From NCBI GenBank assembly GCA_041653635.1, contig JBAZFC010000001.1, forward strand, positions 868,001-932,000: a stretch of 64,000 bases of DNA. Direction: 5' to 3'. Positions within the stretch are counted from its first letter, which is position 1. The number at the start of each line of letters is the position of its first letter. This DNA is from CAIXOA01 sp041653635 (GTDB lineage Archaea > Micrarchaeota > Micrarchaeia > Anstonellales > Bilamarchaeaceae). Both the position numbers and the translations under genes were made by a program. Positions 43,935-52,395 of the stretch are shown here, piece after piece. Under the pieces are notes generated by a model. It was given only the letters and a program-made list of their open reading frames with translations, did not search any database and was not told the origin of the DNA.

Positions 43935-44138
43935 TCATTGTTTCTTCCCGAGCGTGTTCATGCCCAGAAGGGAATAGAGCGTGCAGGTGCCCATCAACCC
44001 GGTAAAGAGCAGGATTGCGGCCACTATTATCCCTAGATAAATGAGGGGCGGGGTGAGCGCGGTGAATGAATAGTAAAGGAGCGCGAGCCCTAGCACAAAC
44101 CTTATTGCCCTGTCAACCGTGCCTACATTCTTTTGCAT
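43935..44138 (-). CDS. DUF2892 (YgaP-like) membrane protein
   Basis: 67 residues: MQKNVGTVDRAIRFVLGLALL is the DUF2892 N-terminal signature (N-x-G-x-x-D-R), followed by a second helix (LIYLGIIVAAILLFTGLMG) and the motif CTLYSLLG. Two transmembrane helices; function unknown. ATG 44138 is chosen over longer frames since it begins with the family signature. Confidence 0.85.
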   Translation of the reverse strand: MQKNVGTVDRAIRFVLGLALLYYSFTALTPPLIYLGIIVAAILLFTGLMGTCTLYSLLGMNTLGKKQ

Positions 44139-44197
44139 GGAACCACGGAAGCAATACGAACGATAAGATAAAAAAGAAGGCGGGCGGAAGGGAAGCG

Positions 44198-45667
44198 ATG
44201 GGGCTGCTTGGAAGGCTGAGGGGTGTGCTGTTCTATGCAGGGATACCCTTGCTGATACCTGCAAGTTATGGGTATTATCTGGGGGAAGGGATATGGCAGG
44301 TGCTCTTCCTCACCGCGCTCATAATGATGCTTCCGGAAATCCCGCAGCTGGTTGCGGGCGGCTTCCGCTCCATAACCGGGCTCTTCAAGGGGATTTCCCA
44401 TTGGATACTCAGGAGGGGCGAAACGGCCTGGGGCGCCGGAGTGATGCTGGAGGAAATGGGAAAGAAGCTGGATGAGCTCACGCTGGGCGAGGCGCTTGCG
44501 CTCACGTCCCTTGCGTGGATAGTGATTCCCGCGATAGGGGCGATTCCCTACATGCATGCGGGGCTGGCGCCCGTGGATGCGTTCTTTGAGAGCATGAGCG
44601 GATGGACATCCACGGGGCTGAGCGTGGTGGACGAGCCGGAAAATCTCCCGCAGAGCCTTCTCCTGTTCCGCTCCATAACCCAGTGGGTGGGCGGATTGGG
44701 GATAATAATCCTGATGCTGGCGGTGCTGAGGGGGAGGGAGGCGAGGACGCTGCTCAAAGCCGAGGGGAGGGAGACGCTGGGCGCTAGCATATCCAAGACC
44801 GTGCGCACATACTGGAAGATTTACCTGGTGCTCAGCATCCTAGGGCTGGCGCTCCTCTACGCACTCGGGATGGGCCCGTTCAATTCCATGAACCTGATGA
44901 TGTCCGGGATAAGCAACGGCGGATTCTTCCCCTTCTCCCATTACGATTTCACGGATGCGCAGAAGTTCGCGCTGGCCGGGCTCATGTTTGCGGGGGCCAC
45001 CAGCTTCGTGTTTTTTGACCGGGTGAGCCGGGGGCGCATATTCTCTGCGCTGAAGGATGAGGAGCTCATCCTGTACGTGCTGCTCACGGCCGTTGCGATT
45101 GCGCTGATTGCCTATGTGGGGCAGGAGGACATATACAACAGCATCCTCAACAGCGTGTCGGCGATAGCGTGCGGAGGGTTTGCGATAGGCGACGTCGCGG
45201 TGATGCACGAGTTTTCCAAATACATGATAATACTTCTCATGATTTGCGGGGGGATGTACGGGAGCACCACGGGTGCGGTCAAGCTGTGGAGGATACTGGT
45301 GGTCGGTAAATCCGTTTCGCACAGGATACGGCAGGCCTTCCTCCCCGCGGGCGCGGTGCAGGCGGTGAAGGCGAACGGGGTTGCGGTCGGGACCGAGGCG
45401 GTCATTGAGAGCGCGGTGTTCATATTCGCATACATGGCATTGCTGCTCTTCGGTGCCGGGGTGTTCATAGCCGCCGGGGACGGGATGGTGGATTCCCTCT
45501 TCATAACCGCATCCTCAATGGGCAATGTGGGGCTTTCCACATTTACAATATCCGTGATTCCGGCCGCCCACAAGGCATTTTTAATATTGCTGATGTATCT
45601 TGGAAGGATAGAGATATTCCCGAGCCTCGCGCTGGCGAGGTACGTGGTCGGGCTGGTGAAAAGGTGA
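44198..45667 (+). CDS. trkH: potassium uptake protein TrkH
   Basis: 489 residues with about ten helices and the four half-pore motifs of the TrkH/KtrB family: FFESMSGWTSTGLSVVDE, MSGISNGGFFPFSH, SVSAIACGGFAIGD and TASSMGNVGLSTF, with RSITQWVGGLGII between. TrkH is the K+ translocating subunit and is gated by TrkA, the next gene, which starts 4 bases after the stop. ATG 44198 gives the expected length; an open frame upstream has no signal. Confidence 0.95.
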   Translation: MGLLGRLRGVLFYAGIPLLIPASYGYYLGEGIWQVLFLTALIMMLPEIPQLVAGGFRSITGLFKGISHWILRRGETAWGAGVMLEEMGKKLDELTLGEALALTSLAWIVIPAIGAIPYMHAGLAPVDAFFESMSGWTSTGLSVVDEPENLPQSLLLFRSITQWVGGLGIIILMLAVLRGREARTLLKAEGRETLGASISKTVRTYWKIYLVLSILGLALLYALGMGPFNSMNLMMSGISNGGFFPFSHYDFTDAQKFALAGLMFAGATSFVFFDRVSRGRIFSALKDEELILYVLLTAVAIALIAYVGQEDIYNSILNSVSAIACGGFAIGDVAVMHEFSKYMIILLMICGGMYGSTTGAVKLWRILVVGKSVSHRIRQAFLPAGAVQAVKANGVAVGTEAVIESAVFIFAYMALLLFGAGVFIAAGDGMVDSLFITASSMGNVGLSTFTISVIPAAHKAFLILLMYLGRIEIFPSLALARYVVGLVKR

Positions 45668-45671
45668 ACTC

Positions 45672-46280
45672 ATGAAGGCTGTGATATTCGGCGCAGGAAG
45701 GGTAGGCAGGGCTTTGCTAAACATTCTTGAGAGGCAAAGGCACGCAATAACGGTGGTGGAGGAGAACAAGGACATCTGCGAGGAGATTGCGGCGGAGAGC
45801 AACGCGACCGTGATAAACGGGGACGCGACCACGCCCGAACTGCTGGACGATATCAAGGTCGGCACCATGGACCACGTGTTCGCGGTGACCGGGAACGAGG
45901 AGACCAACTTCCTGGCCGCGGTCTATTCCAAGCAGGCCGGCGCGAGGAATGTCATCTCCAGGGTGAGCGAGGCAAAGCACTCCCTGCTCCTGCAGAGGCT
46001 CGGGGTGGAGACGGTGATTTCGGAATTCACGCTTGCGCGCGACCTTGCGAACAGGGTTTCCAGCCCCACGATATTCAAGCTGCTCAACCCGATTGAAAGC
46101 AACGTGGAGCTTGCCGAGAAGGGGGTGGACGGGGGGATGGCCGGGAAGATGGTTGCTGACGTGAACAGGCACCAAAAATACAACATTGTCGCGATATTCC
46201 ACGAGGGCAAGTTCCGCGTGCCCGGCGCCGATGCCTTGCTTGAGGAAGGGATGAAACTGATAATCATAAGGGAAAAGTGA
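45672..46280 (+). CDS. trkA: K+ uptake regulator TrkA
   Basis: 202 residues: an RCK_N Rossmann domain with FGAGRVGRALLNIL (residues about 4-17) and the acidic end of strand 2 VVEENKDIC, DATTPELLDD, AVTGNEETNFLAAVYSKQ, then an RCK_C domain (about 125-202). NAD(H)/ATP-dependent gating of TrkH; the genes are adjacent and coupled. Confidence 0.95.
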   Translation: MKAVIFGAGRVGRALLNILERQRHAITVVEENKDICEEIAAESNATVINGDATTPELLDDIKVGTMDHVFAVTGNEETNFLAAVYSKQAGARNVISRVSEAKHSLLLQRLGVETVISEFTLARDLANRVSSPTIFKLLNPIESNVELAEKGVDGGMAGKMVADVNRHQKYNIVAIFHEGKFRVPGADALLEEGMKLIIIREK

Positions 46281-46292
46281 AGGCGCACCTCA

Positions 46293-48011
46293 TTAAAATT
46301 CAAAAATTTTCCTCAAACCCTTAAGGGATAGGCAATTTAGGATGTCCTTCTTTCCGCACCAGCCCTTCCTCGCGTTGGATACCCCGAATTCCATGTAGCG
46401 GAGCTGGGAGGGTGCGTGGGAATCCGTCCCCAAGGTGAATCTTGCCTTTCCTTTTGCGGAAATGAGATGCAGGAAATCCAGGTCTATCCTTTCCGGCTGG
46501 CAGTTTATCTCAAGGAAGGTGCCCGTCCTTTTCGCGGCATCCACCACTTCCCCGAAATCCATCGCGACGGGCTGGCGGGAGCTGATCAGCCGCCCGGTTG
46601 GATGGGGGATTATGTCCACGTGCTCGTTCTCCATCGCGGAAATTATGCGCTTAGTCATCATTGCGGAGGGCTGGGAAAAGTTGGAATGCACGGATGCGAG
46701 CACCATGTCCAGGTCCTTGAGGATGGAATTTGGAAGGTCTATTTTCCCATTCTTGAGAATGTTGGTTTCCACGCCTTTCAAGAGGGTTATGCCTTCTAAT
46801 TTCTTGTTCAATTTGTCTATTTCCGCCATCTGCTTGCGCAGCCTTTTTTCGTCCAGTCCATTCACGATGCGGACTTCTGGCCCCCCATGGTCGGAAATTA
46901 GCAAATACTCATAGCCAAGGGATTTTGCGGATTTCGCAAGCACCTCCAAAGAGCCGGAGCCGTCGCCGCTCCATTCCGAATGGCAGTGCAGGTCGCCGCG
47001 CACATCTCCGGGCTCAACGAGGTGGGGAAGCTTTCCTTCCTGCGCCGCGTTTATTTCGCCCATGTTCTCGCGGAGTTCAGGAGGGATGTAATCCATCCCC
47101 AATTTCTTGTAGATGTCGGCCTCGGTCTTTGAAGCCGCAATCCTGTTGCCGGAAAATAATCCATATTCACTCAACTTCATCTTCCTGGAAATCGCAATCT
47201 TGCGCAGCTCCACATTATGGTCTTTTGAACCCGTGAAATACATCATTGCTGAGCCGAACTCCTCTTCGGAAAATACGCGCAGGTCCACCTGCAGGCCGGA
47301 AGAGAGCCGTATGGAGGATTTCTTCTGCCCTTTTGAGATAATGGATGAGTCCTTGTACATTGAGGTGAAGAAATCCATTATCTTTTCCGGATAAGTGGAG
47401 ACGGCAAGGAGGTCCACGTCTCCGACGGTTTCCTTCCTCCTGCGGAAGGAGCCGACCACCTCCAATCTGCGGAGCTCCTTCAGGGTGCGCAATTTTGCTG
47501 TCAGTTCGTCAACGATGGGCACCGCACGCGCAAGGAGCATCCTCTCCCCGCTCGCCTTTGCGAGCCCAAGCCCGGAAATTATTTTTTCCTCGCTCTTCGC
47601 ACCGAAGCCTTCAATGCCCCGTATCTTATGCTCTTTCGCCGCCTTCTCCAAGTCCTCTAAATTGCGGACTCCAAGCTCCTTGTATAATTTCATTGCTTTC
47701 TTGGGGCCGAGCCCTTCCACCTTTCCCAGCGCCTCCAGGTCGATGGGGAATTCCTTCTTGAGCTTTTCATAATATTGCAATTTCCCGGTCTTTATGAGCT
47801 CCTCAATCTTAGTGGAGATGTGTTCGCCAACTCCTGGGATTTCGCGGAGCGCATCCAGCCCGCCCTTCTTGTAAATCTCCTCTATTCCCTCGGATAATTC
47901 CTCAACCGAGCGTGCGGCGCGCCTGTACGCACGGGGCTTGAACTGCACCTCCTGCAGCTCCAGCATGTCCGCAATCTCGTAAAGGATGCGGGCGATTTCA
48001 AAATTGGACAT
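46293..48011 (-). CDS. polX: PolX-family DNA polymerase/exonuclease
   Basis: 572 residues. HhH motifs (IPGVGEHISTKIEELI, VEGLGPKKAMKLYKEL), polymerase X palm with VGDVDLLAVS (about 197; metal Asps), then a PHP domain from about 330 with DLHCHSEWSGDGSGS (HxH metal site) and HADG-type later motifs (LGTDSHAPSQLRYM). This is the bacterial/archaeal PolX plan: gap-filling repair polymerase with a PHP 3'-5' exonuclease. Start: ATG 48011 (MSNFEIARILYEI). Confidence 0.95.
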   Translation of the reverse strand: MSNFEIARILYEIADMLELQEVQFKPRAYRRAARSVEELSEGIEEIYKKGGLDALREIPGVGEHISTKIEELIKTGKLQYYEKLKKEFPIDLEALGKVEGLGPKKAMKLYKELGVRNLEDLEKAAKEHKIRGIEGFGAKSEEKIISGLGLAKASGERMLLARAVPIVDELTAKLRTLKELRRLEVVGSFRRRKETVGDVDLLAVSTYPEKIMDFFTSMYKDSSIISKGQKKSSIRLSSGLQVDLRVFSEEEFGSAMMYFTGSKDHNVELRKIAISRKMKLSEYGLFSGNRIAASKTEADIYKKLGMDYIPPELRENMGEINAAQEGKLPHLVEPGDVRGDLHCHSEWSGDGSGSLEVLAKSAKSLGYEYLLISDHGGPEVRIVNGLDEKRLRKQMAEIDKLNKKLEGITLLKGVETNILKNGKIDLPNSILKDLDMVLASVHSNFSQPSAMMTKRIISAMENEHVDIIPHPTGRLISSRQPVAMDFGEVVDAAKRTGTFLEINCQPERIDLDFLHLISAKGKARFTLGTDSHAPSQLRYMEFGVSNARKGWCGKKDILNCLSLKGLRKIFEF

Positions 48012-48175
48012 GATGCCCCACCTGCTTGCAACAGCCCAATTTTGAAAGTTGTGACCGAATGAGACACACCACACCCGCTTGCAGCGGGGTCTCTTCGGTC
48101 ACATTGATTTCCAGGTTCTTCACGTGGATGGATGGGGAGGGAAGGTTAAAATAGATTGGTGCCGGAAGCGAAGGC

Positions 48176-48733
48176 ATGAAAAATGCAATAATCTTGATTT
48201 CATTTGCGCTATTGATTTTTGCGGGGTGCGCACAGCGGGGGGACGGAGGGCAGGTGGGCCTTCCGGGAAGCACAGGCAGCACGCCTGGAACCGTAAGCGG
48301 GGAACCCGAAACAGGTGGGGAGCCGGAAACCGGGAATGGTGGGGGAACCGCCGAGCCCGCAGCCCCTCCGGAGGAGGAGATAAATGACTCCGCCCTGGAG
48401 ATGGGGCAGTGGAACCTTACCACTGAAAGTGTGGATATTGTGAATGAGGACGGGCAGAATGCCACGGAAAAGGATTATTCAGGCATAAGATTTGGTGATT
48501 ATACCCTCTTGCTTGAGGATTTGGCGCCTCAGGGCAACGAATACTGCGCCCTTGTGCGGATTGTGGGCATAGAAGGGGAGAACATAACGGAGTACGACCA
48601 GGCGCAGATATGCCCCGGGGACAGCTATTATTGGGTTTCCCCCGAGGACCACCAGTACAGGATTTTTGTGGTGGAGACCGCCGCGGGCTATTCGCAGGGG
48701 AAAATCTGGGCGAACATAATAATTTACGGATAA
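48176..48733 (+). CDS. lipoprotein of unknown function
   Basis: 185 residues: signal peptide and lipobox IFAGC (about 18), a Gly/Thr/Glu-Pro-rich linker with near-repeats (GEPETGGEPETGNGG), then a beta-rich domain of about 105 residues (SVDIVNEDGQN, YTLLLEDLAPQGNEYCALVR, QICPGDSYYWVSP) with two cysteines. No known family. Lipid-anchored outside the cell. Confidence 0.7.
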   Translation: MKNAIILISFALLIFAGCAQRGDGGQVGLPGSTGSTPGTVSGEPETGGEPETGNGGGTAEPAAPPEEEINDSALEMGQWNLTTESVDIVNEDGQNATEKDYSGIRFGDYTLLLEDLAPQGNEYCALVRIVGIEGENITEYDQAQICPGDSYYWVSPEDHQYRIFVVETAAGYSQGKIWANIIIYG

Positions 48734-48739
48734 TAAGAT

Positions 48740-48840
48740 GAATAGATGCCGAAAGGCCCTTCCGATTTAGGCGAAAAAGCCTTTCAGCGACAAGCATTTG
48801 GAGGTAATGCTCGGCAAACCCTCCAATTTTATTTGCAGGG
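48740..48840 (-). ncRNA. candidate structured non-coding RNA
   Basis: A minus-strand TATA box (TATTTATAAACC, 48864-48876) sits just after the stop at 48891 of a minus-strand gene and has no coding region in front of it for 130 bases. The DNA there folds: AGCATT/AATGCT (48793-98, 48806-11), GAAAGGC/GCCTTTC (48751-57, 48779-85), TGCCGA/TCGGCA (48747-52, 48811-16). No family recognised. Confidence 0.35.
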
Positions 48841-48890
48841 TTGCATTCTTATTACTGCGTTAGGGTTTATAAATATACATGTTTAGCCAC

Positions 48891-49142
48891 TTACTTAGAC
48901 TTTGCCACGAAGTAGGCCGCCGCAGCGAAGAGCGCGGAGAGCATGTTCGCGGCCGCGGGAAACACGGAATTGGAGAGGTACGCATCAAAGCCCAGAATCA
49001 ATGCGCCCAGCGCGTAAAGGGAGATAAAACCGATGTGGAAGCCGTTGGGCTTCCCCTTCTTTGAAACGAATGCGGAGTATGCCTGGATTATCCAGGCGAG
49101 CACTATGAAGCCCAGTCCCACGGTCACGAGCTGTTCTACCAT
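48891..49142 (-). CDS. three-helix small membrane protein
   Basis: 83 residues, three hydrophobic helices (about 5-25, 37-55, 60-78) with a basic loop KKGKPNGFH; no family recognised. A TATA-like ATTATATATCC ends about 20 bases before the ATG at 49142, so leaderless. The C/D sRNA ends just upstream of that box. Confidence 0.6.
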   Translation of the reverse strand: MVEQLVTVGLGFIVLAWIIQAYSAFVSKKGKPNGFHIGFISLYALGALILGFDAYLSNSVFPAAANMLSALFAAAAYFVAKSK

Positions 49143-49171
49143 GGTTGAGCATCGGTGGAGGGATATATAAT

Positions 49172-49238
49172 AATATCAGACGACCCTCTTCTCGTCATCG
49201 CCCGAAGGCTCGGAAATACCTCTTATCATCACGTGAGA
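49172..49238 (-). ncRNA. box C/D guide sRNA
   Basis: Read on the minus strand: box C GUGAUGA (49232-49226), a 12-base guide UAAGAGGUAUUU, box D' CCGA (49213-49210), a 9-base spacer holding a GCC-UUCG-GGC mini-hairpin with the next base, box C' CGAUGA (49200-49195), 15 bases, and box D CUGA (49179-49176). Total 57 bases, the usual archaeal size. A TATA box (TTTATTAA, 49256-49263) lies about 25 bases upstream. It should guide 2'-O-methylation; the target is unknown. Confidence 0.72.
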
Positions 49239-49255
49239 ATAGTACGCTGCGGCGA

Positions 49256-49263
49256 TTAATAAA
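49256..49263 (-). promoter_or_regulatory. TATA box of C/D sRNA
   Basis: TTTATTAA, 24 bases before box C. The same box at the same distance (49420-49427) precedes the second, incomplete sRNA copy. Confidence 0.55.
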
Positions 49264-49277
49264 CTTATCATAAAACG

Positions 49278-49376
49278 TTGCGTAAGGAGTGCGGGCCAAG
49301 GGTTGCAAAGCGAAGTGGAGGGGGATCAGAATGAACCCTTAAAATGAGGGGGACGCCTCCCCCGCGTTTTAGGGAG
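49278..49376 (-). repeat. 99-base dispersed element, copy 2
   Basis: Minus-strand copy of the element at 4657-4754, starting CTCCCTAAAACGCGGGGGA and ending CCTTACGCAA. The hairpin is kept although bases differ (CCCT-TAAAA/TTTTAGGG here), which suggests the fold matters. It begins exactly where the incomplete C/D sRNA (49377-49397) loses similarity to the intact one. Confidence 0.75.
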
Positions 49377-49397
49377 AAATACCTCTTGTCATCACGT
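49377..49397 (-). ncRNA. incomplete second C/D sRNA copy
   Basis: Minus strand: box C GUGAUGA (49395-49389) and a 12-base guide CAAGAGGUAUUU, 11 of 12 bases as in the intact sRNA; TTTATTAA lies 25 bases upstream as in the intact gene. The proper D', C' and D boxes are replaced by the dispersed element. It is either a dead copy or a chimeric RNA using CUGA inside the element. Confidence 0.5.
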
Positions 49398-49458
49398 ATG
49401 TAGGTTAGCGCGCTGCTGGTTAATAAATCTTTAGAGGGGCGGCAGGGGCAGATGCCAT

Positions 49459-49917
49459 TCAAAGCATTTCGGAGAATGCGAGGGAAACGAACTCCGGCTT
49501 CTCTATCCCCAGCTTTTTCAGGAGCGCCTTCGTCTCCAGAAAACTTCCTTCTATAATGAGGAAGTCGCCGAGGACCGGAAGGGAGTGTATGCTTACTTTG
49601 GAATCCCCATATTGGTAGGAGCGCACCCTTTTCTCAAGCACCTGCACCACCCCGAACTTTTCCGAGAGCTCCTTTTCCCTCTTTTCCGCATTCTTGAGCG
49701 CCTTCACCTGCTTCTTCAGCCCAAATCCCTGCCCCTCCCTGCACAATTTTATGAGGAAGGAGGCTCCCCTTGTGCGCTTTATCTTCAGGAAGCAGTTCGC
49801 CGGCTGAAGGAAATAGGTGTCCTTTTCCTCCCATGTGCCGAGGAATTTGGCGCCAATGAGCTTGAGCCGGTTCTGTATCACGGACGGCTGGAAAATCCTC
49901 ACTTTTACCTGTTGCAT
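49459..49917 (-). CDS. CYTH-domain protein (CyaB-like)
   Basis: 152 residues. The triphosphate-tunnel pattern is visible: WEEKDTYFLQP, FLKIKRTRGASFLIKLCREG, EKRVRSYQYGDSKVSIHSLPVLGDFLIIEG in shorter words, an alternation of acidic and basic residues on strands. Family: CYTH / class IV adenylate cyclase-thiamine triphosphatase. The first strand lacks the strict ExExK (it reads QVKVRI), so activity is uncertain. Confidence 0.8.
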   Translation of the reverse strand: MQQVKVRIFQPSVIQNRLKLIGAKFLGTWEEKDTYFLQPANCFLKIKRTRGASFLIKLCREGQGFGLKKQVKALKNAEKREKELSEKFGVVQVLEKRVRSYQYGDSKVSIHSLPVLGDFLIIEGSFLETKALLKKLGIEKPEFVSLAFSEML

Positions 49918-49927
49918 TTTGTGCCTC

Positions 49928-52327
49928 TCATTTTTTCCTGTTAATCCACCAGTGCATGGAATAGGCGCCCGCGGCGAACGTAAGCGCCCCGAACGCCATG
50001 GCCTCGGGAATCACCCACCATGGCAGCGGCAGTTCTCCGGACGCGGATGGCTGCCTTTCCCCAACCACGCCTGGAAGGGGTGTCCCGTCCGTGCCTGCGG
50101 CTGGAGTTCCCTGGATTGAGATGCACGAGCCGCCCTCACATCCAAAGCCGGGCGCGCAGTCCGCATTAATGGTGCATTCTGGCTGCGTGCCGGAAACCGG
50201 GGGCTGGGAACCACCGGATGGCTGCTGGCTGCCGGGTTCGGCTCCGGAAACGGGCGGCTGGATGATGGGTGCCTGCCCGGGCGTTTCCACGCATTCGTTC
50301 CCGGCGCATGCGAAGCCCGCGGAACATTCGGAATCAGAGCAGCATTCATACGCGTCGCACTCGTGGTTGGAGACGATGCCGCAGGCGCATTCCACCGGGG
50401 CGCACACGCCCATCCCGCAGTATTCGGAAAGGGCACAGTCCGCATTTGTTTTGCACGCAAGCGTTGCGGTTTCCTCCTGCGGGCAGGTGGTGTATGCGAA
50501 GGCCAGTGGATTATCATAAGTGTAGCCGGAAAGCTCAAAGTATGCGTTGTATGTTCCATTAATGGAGGCGTTGAAGGTGATGGAGCCATCTGCATCCGTG
50601 GTTCCCTCGCCTATTTGCCCTGCGTTCGGCTCCCTGAGGACGATGCGCACATCCACCCCCTCAAGCGGCTCGCCTCCGTCTGATGCGGATATTATGATTA
50701 AATTGCCCGGGCACGCCCTTTCCCATCCCACGTCCATATCCTCATCACCGGGGGAAGGGGGGGCAGATGAAGGCGCGCTGGCCGTGAAGGTTACGTTTGA
50801 GGAATTCACGTTGCCCGCGGTGTCGTTTGCGAACAGCTCAAGGAAATGCACTCCGTTCCCGGGGCTTACGCTTGAATTCAGGCAGCCTGGGAGTGGGACG
50901 GCAGCGGAGCCGTCCAGCTCGTACCAGCATGAATCCAGATTAACTTCGGAAACAGTATAATTGAGGCCTATTGGGATGGAACGGTAGACTATACTTAGCG
51001 GGGCCTGAATGCTTATTGACGGAAGGATGGTGTCCAAGTTGAACAGCCCGCTTAAGCCGGTGGAGCACTGGCCGAGGACATCGCACGCCTCCACCGCTAT
51101 CATGTATTCGCCATCCGCAACGCCGACGGGGTCCCACAGGTAGCTGAGGTTGGCGGAGTTGTTCGCGATTATCGTGCTGTTGAACGTATCGTCCGAATTG
51201 TATAGCGAAATGTTGTAGAAGCTTATTTCGTAGCCGTTGGGCGAGACGGCGGCTGTGTAATTTATGGATATGCTGGAGTTATAAGCGGCGTCCTCGGCGG
51301 GGGAATAAACCATCGGAGGGTCGGGGAGCAGGCCGGCAAGCTCTATGAGGTCGTAGCGTTCCGCGGAGCAGTTCCCGCTCCCGTCCCCGGAGCTGTTTGC
51401 GCACGCATAATAGCGGAACGTTTCCGAGCCGTCGTACTGGTGGAGGTGCGCATCCACGGTTCCGGAAAGGTTGCTCCATGCCACGCCCCCGTTCGTGGTG
51501 AATTGTATTGCATCATTGCGCGATACGTTTGTGATATAATAGACGTTCCACGAATTCACCCCAAGCCGCCCCCTCAGCAGGAAGTAGGATATGGGCGTCA
51601 CCTTCGCGCCGCCAGCGCCCCCGACATTGCCGGATGTCGTATTTATCGTGAACGGGATGACATGGTGCTTGCTGTATGCGCTGTGCGTGTGGTTGAACGG
51701 CTCGGTCCTCGCGAGGTCGTATATCAGGACGCAATTGTTGTTCGTCGCGGGGTTGCCCGTGGCGTAGGACGAGTTGCAGTAATACACCCTCAACGTGTTG
51801 CTTGCCGTGGTCTGGTTGTCCGCATAAATCTCAAAGAAGGAATAGTTCTTGGCATTTGAAACATTCAGGAGTTGCACCTTCACATATTCGTCCCCCTCGT
51901 CCAAATCGTAGACGGACTTGGGCGTATTGGTCATGTTGTCCTCGTCAAAATTGTAAGTTGCCGGATAGACCTCGTCGTTCTGCAGCAGGAACTGCCAGAT
52001 CTCGGAGGAGTTGCTTATGTTGGCGTCCCCGTTTATGGTCCATCCCGAGCGCGGAGTCCCATTCACATATATGGAAGTATCCAAGGTTGAGGAGTTCGTC
52101 TTGTAATTTAGCCCGACTGAGGATGGATTTATGCCCAGGGGGTCGGTAATATTGTAGGTTATGTTTAGGGGGGCGTTGAACACGTTAAACGTGTCTATGT
52201 CGGTTGGAGTCTGGTTTACGAAATGTATTGCCGGCACGGCCATCGCATGAGGCAGGAGGGACGAAAAGAGGAGGAGCACAGCTATGGATAAGGATGCACC
52301 TGCCCTTCCGCAACGGAAACCCACCAT
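49928..52327 (-). CDS. large anchored surface protein with cysteine modules
   Basis: 799 residues: signal peptide (ending LPHAMA-VPAI, about 30), an Asn/Thr/Ser-rich extracellular region with many N-x-S/T sites and Ig-like stretches (VYSPAEDAAYNSS; DTILPSISIQAP), a carboxypeptidase-regulatory-like domain near 545-620 (DADGSITFNASINGTYNAYF), cysteine modules CKTNADCALSEYCGMGVC, ECCSDSECSAGFAC and CTINADCAPGFGCEGGSC, a Pro/Ser linker and a C-terminal membrane helix with a KK end. Its C-terminal plan repeats that of the protein at 58036. Confidence 0.75.
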   Translation of the reverse strand: MVGFRCGRAGASLSIAVLLLFSSLLPHAMAVPAIHFVNQTPTDIDTFNVFNAPLNITYNITDPLGINPSSVGLNYKTNSSTLDTSIYVNGTPRSGWTINGDANISNSSEIWQFLLQNDEVYPATYNFDEDNMTNTPKSVYDLDEGDEYVKVQLLNVSNAKNYSFFEIYADNQTTASNTLRVYYCNSSYATGNPATNNNCVLIYDLARTEPFNHTHSAYSKHHVIPFTINTTSGNVGGAGGAKVTPISYFLLRGRLGVNSWNVYYITNVSRNDAIQFTTNGGVAWSNLSGTVDAHLHQYDGSETFRYYACANSSGDGSGNCSAERYDLIELAGLLPDPPMVYSPAEDAAYNSSISINYTAAVSPNGYEISFYNISLYNSDDTFNSTIIANNSANLSYLWDPVGVADGEYMIAVEACDVLGQCSTGLSGLFNLDTILPSISIQAPLSIVYRSIPIGLNYTVSEVNLDSCWYELDGSAAVPLPGCLNSSVSPGNGVHFLELFANDTAGNVNSSNVTFTASAPSSAPPSPGDEDMDVGWERACPGNLIIISASDGGEPLEGVDVRIVLREPNAGQIGEGTTDADGSITFNASINGTYNAYFELSGYTYDNPLAFAYTTCPQEETATLACKTNADCALSEYCGMGVCAPVECACGIVSNHECDAYECCSDSECSAGFACAGNECVETPGQAPIIQPPVSGAEPGSQQPSGGSQPPVSGTQPECTINADCAPGFGCEGGSCISIQGTPAAGTDGTPLPGVVGERQPSASGELPLPWWVIPEAMAFGALTFAAGAYSMHWWINRKK

Positions 52328-52395
52328 ACGCCCAAGGTTCCGAAATAACCTTATTAAAGGTTCTCTATAAGATGAGGACGTTAGGGGGAATCAAA

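Noticed and set aside
49321..49332. CTGA in the repeat element as a box D of the second sRNA.
   Set aside because: The same CTGA is in the other element copy, which has no box C nearby, so it is probably a part of the element; kept only as an alternative in the finding.
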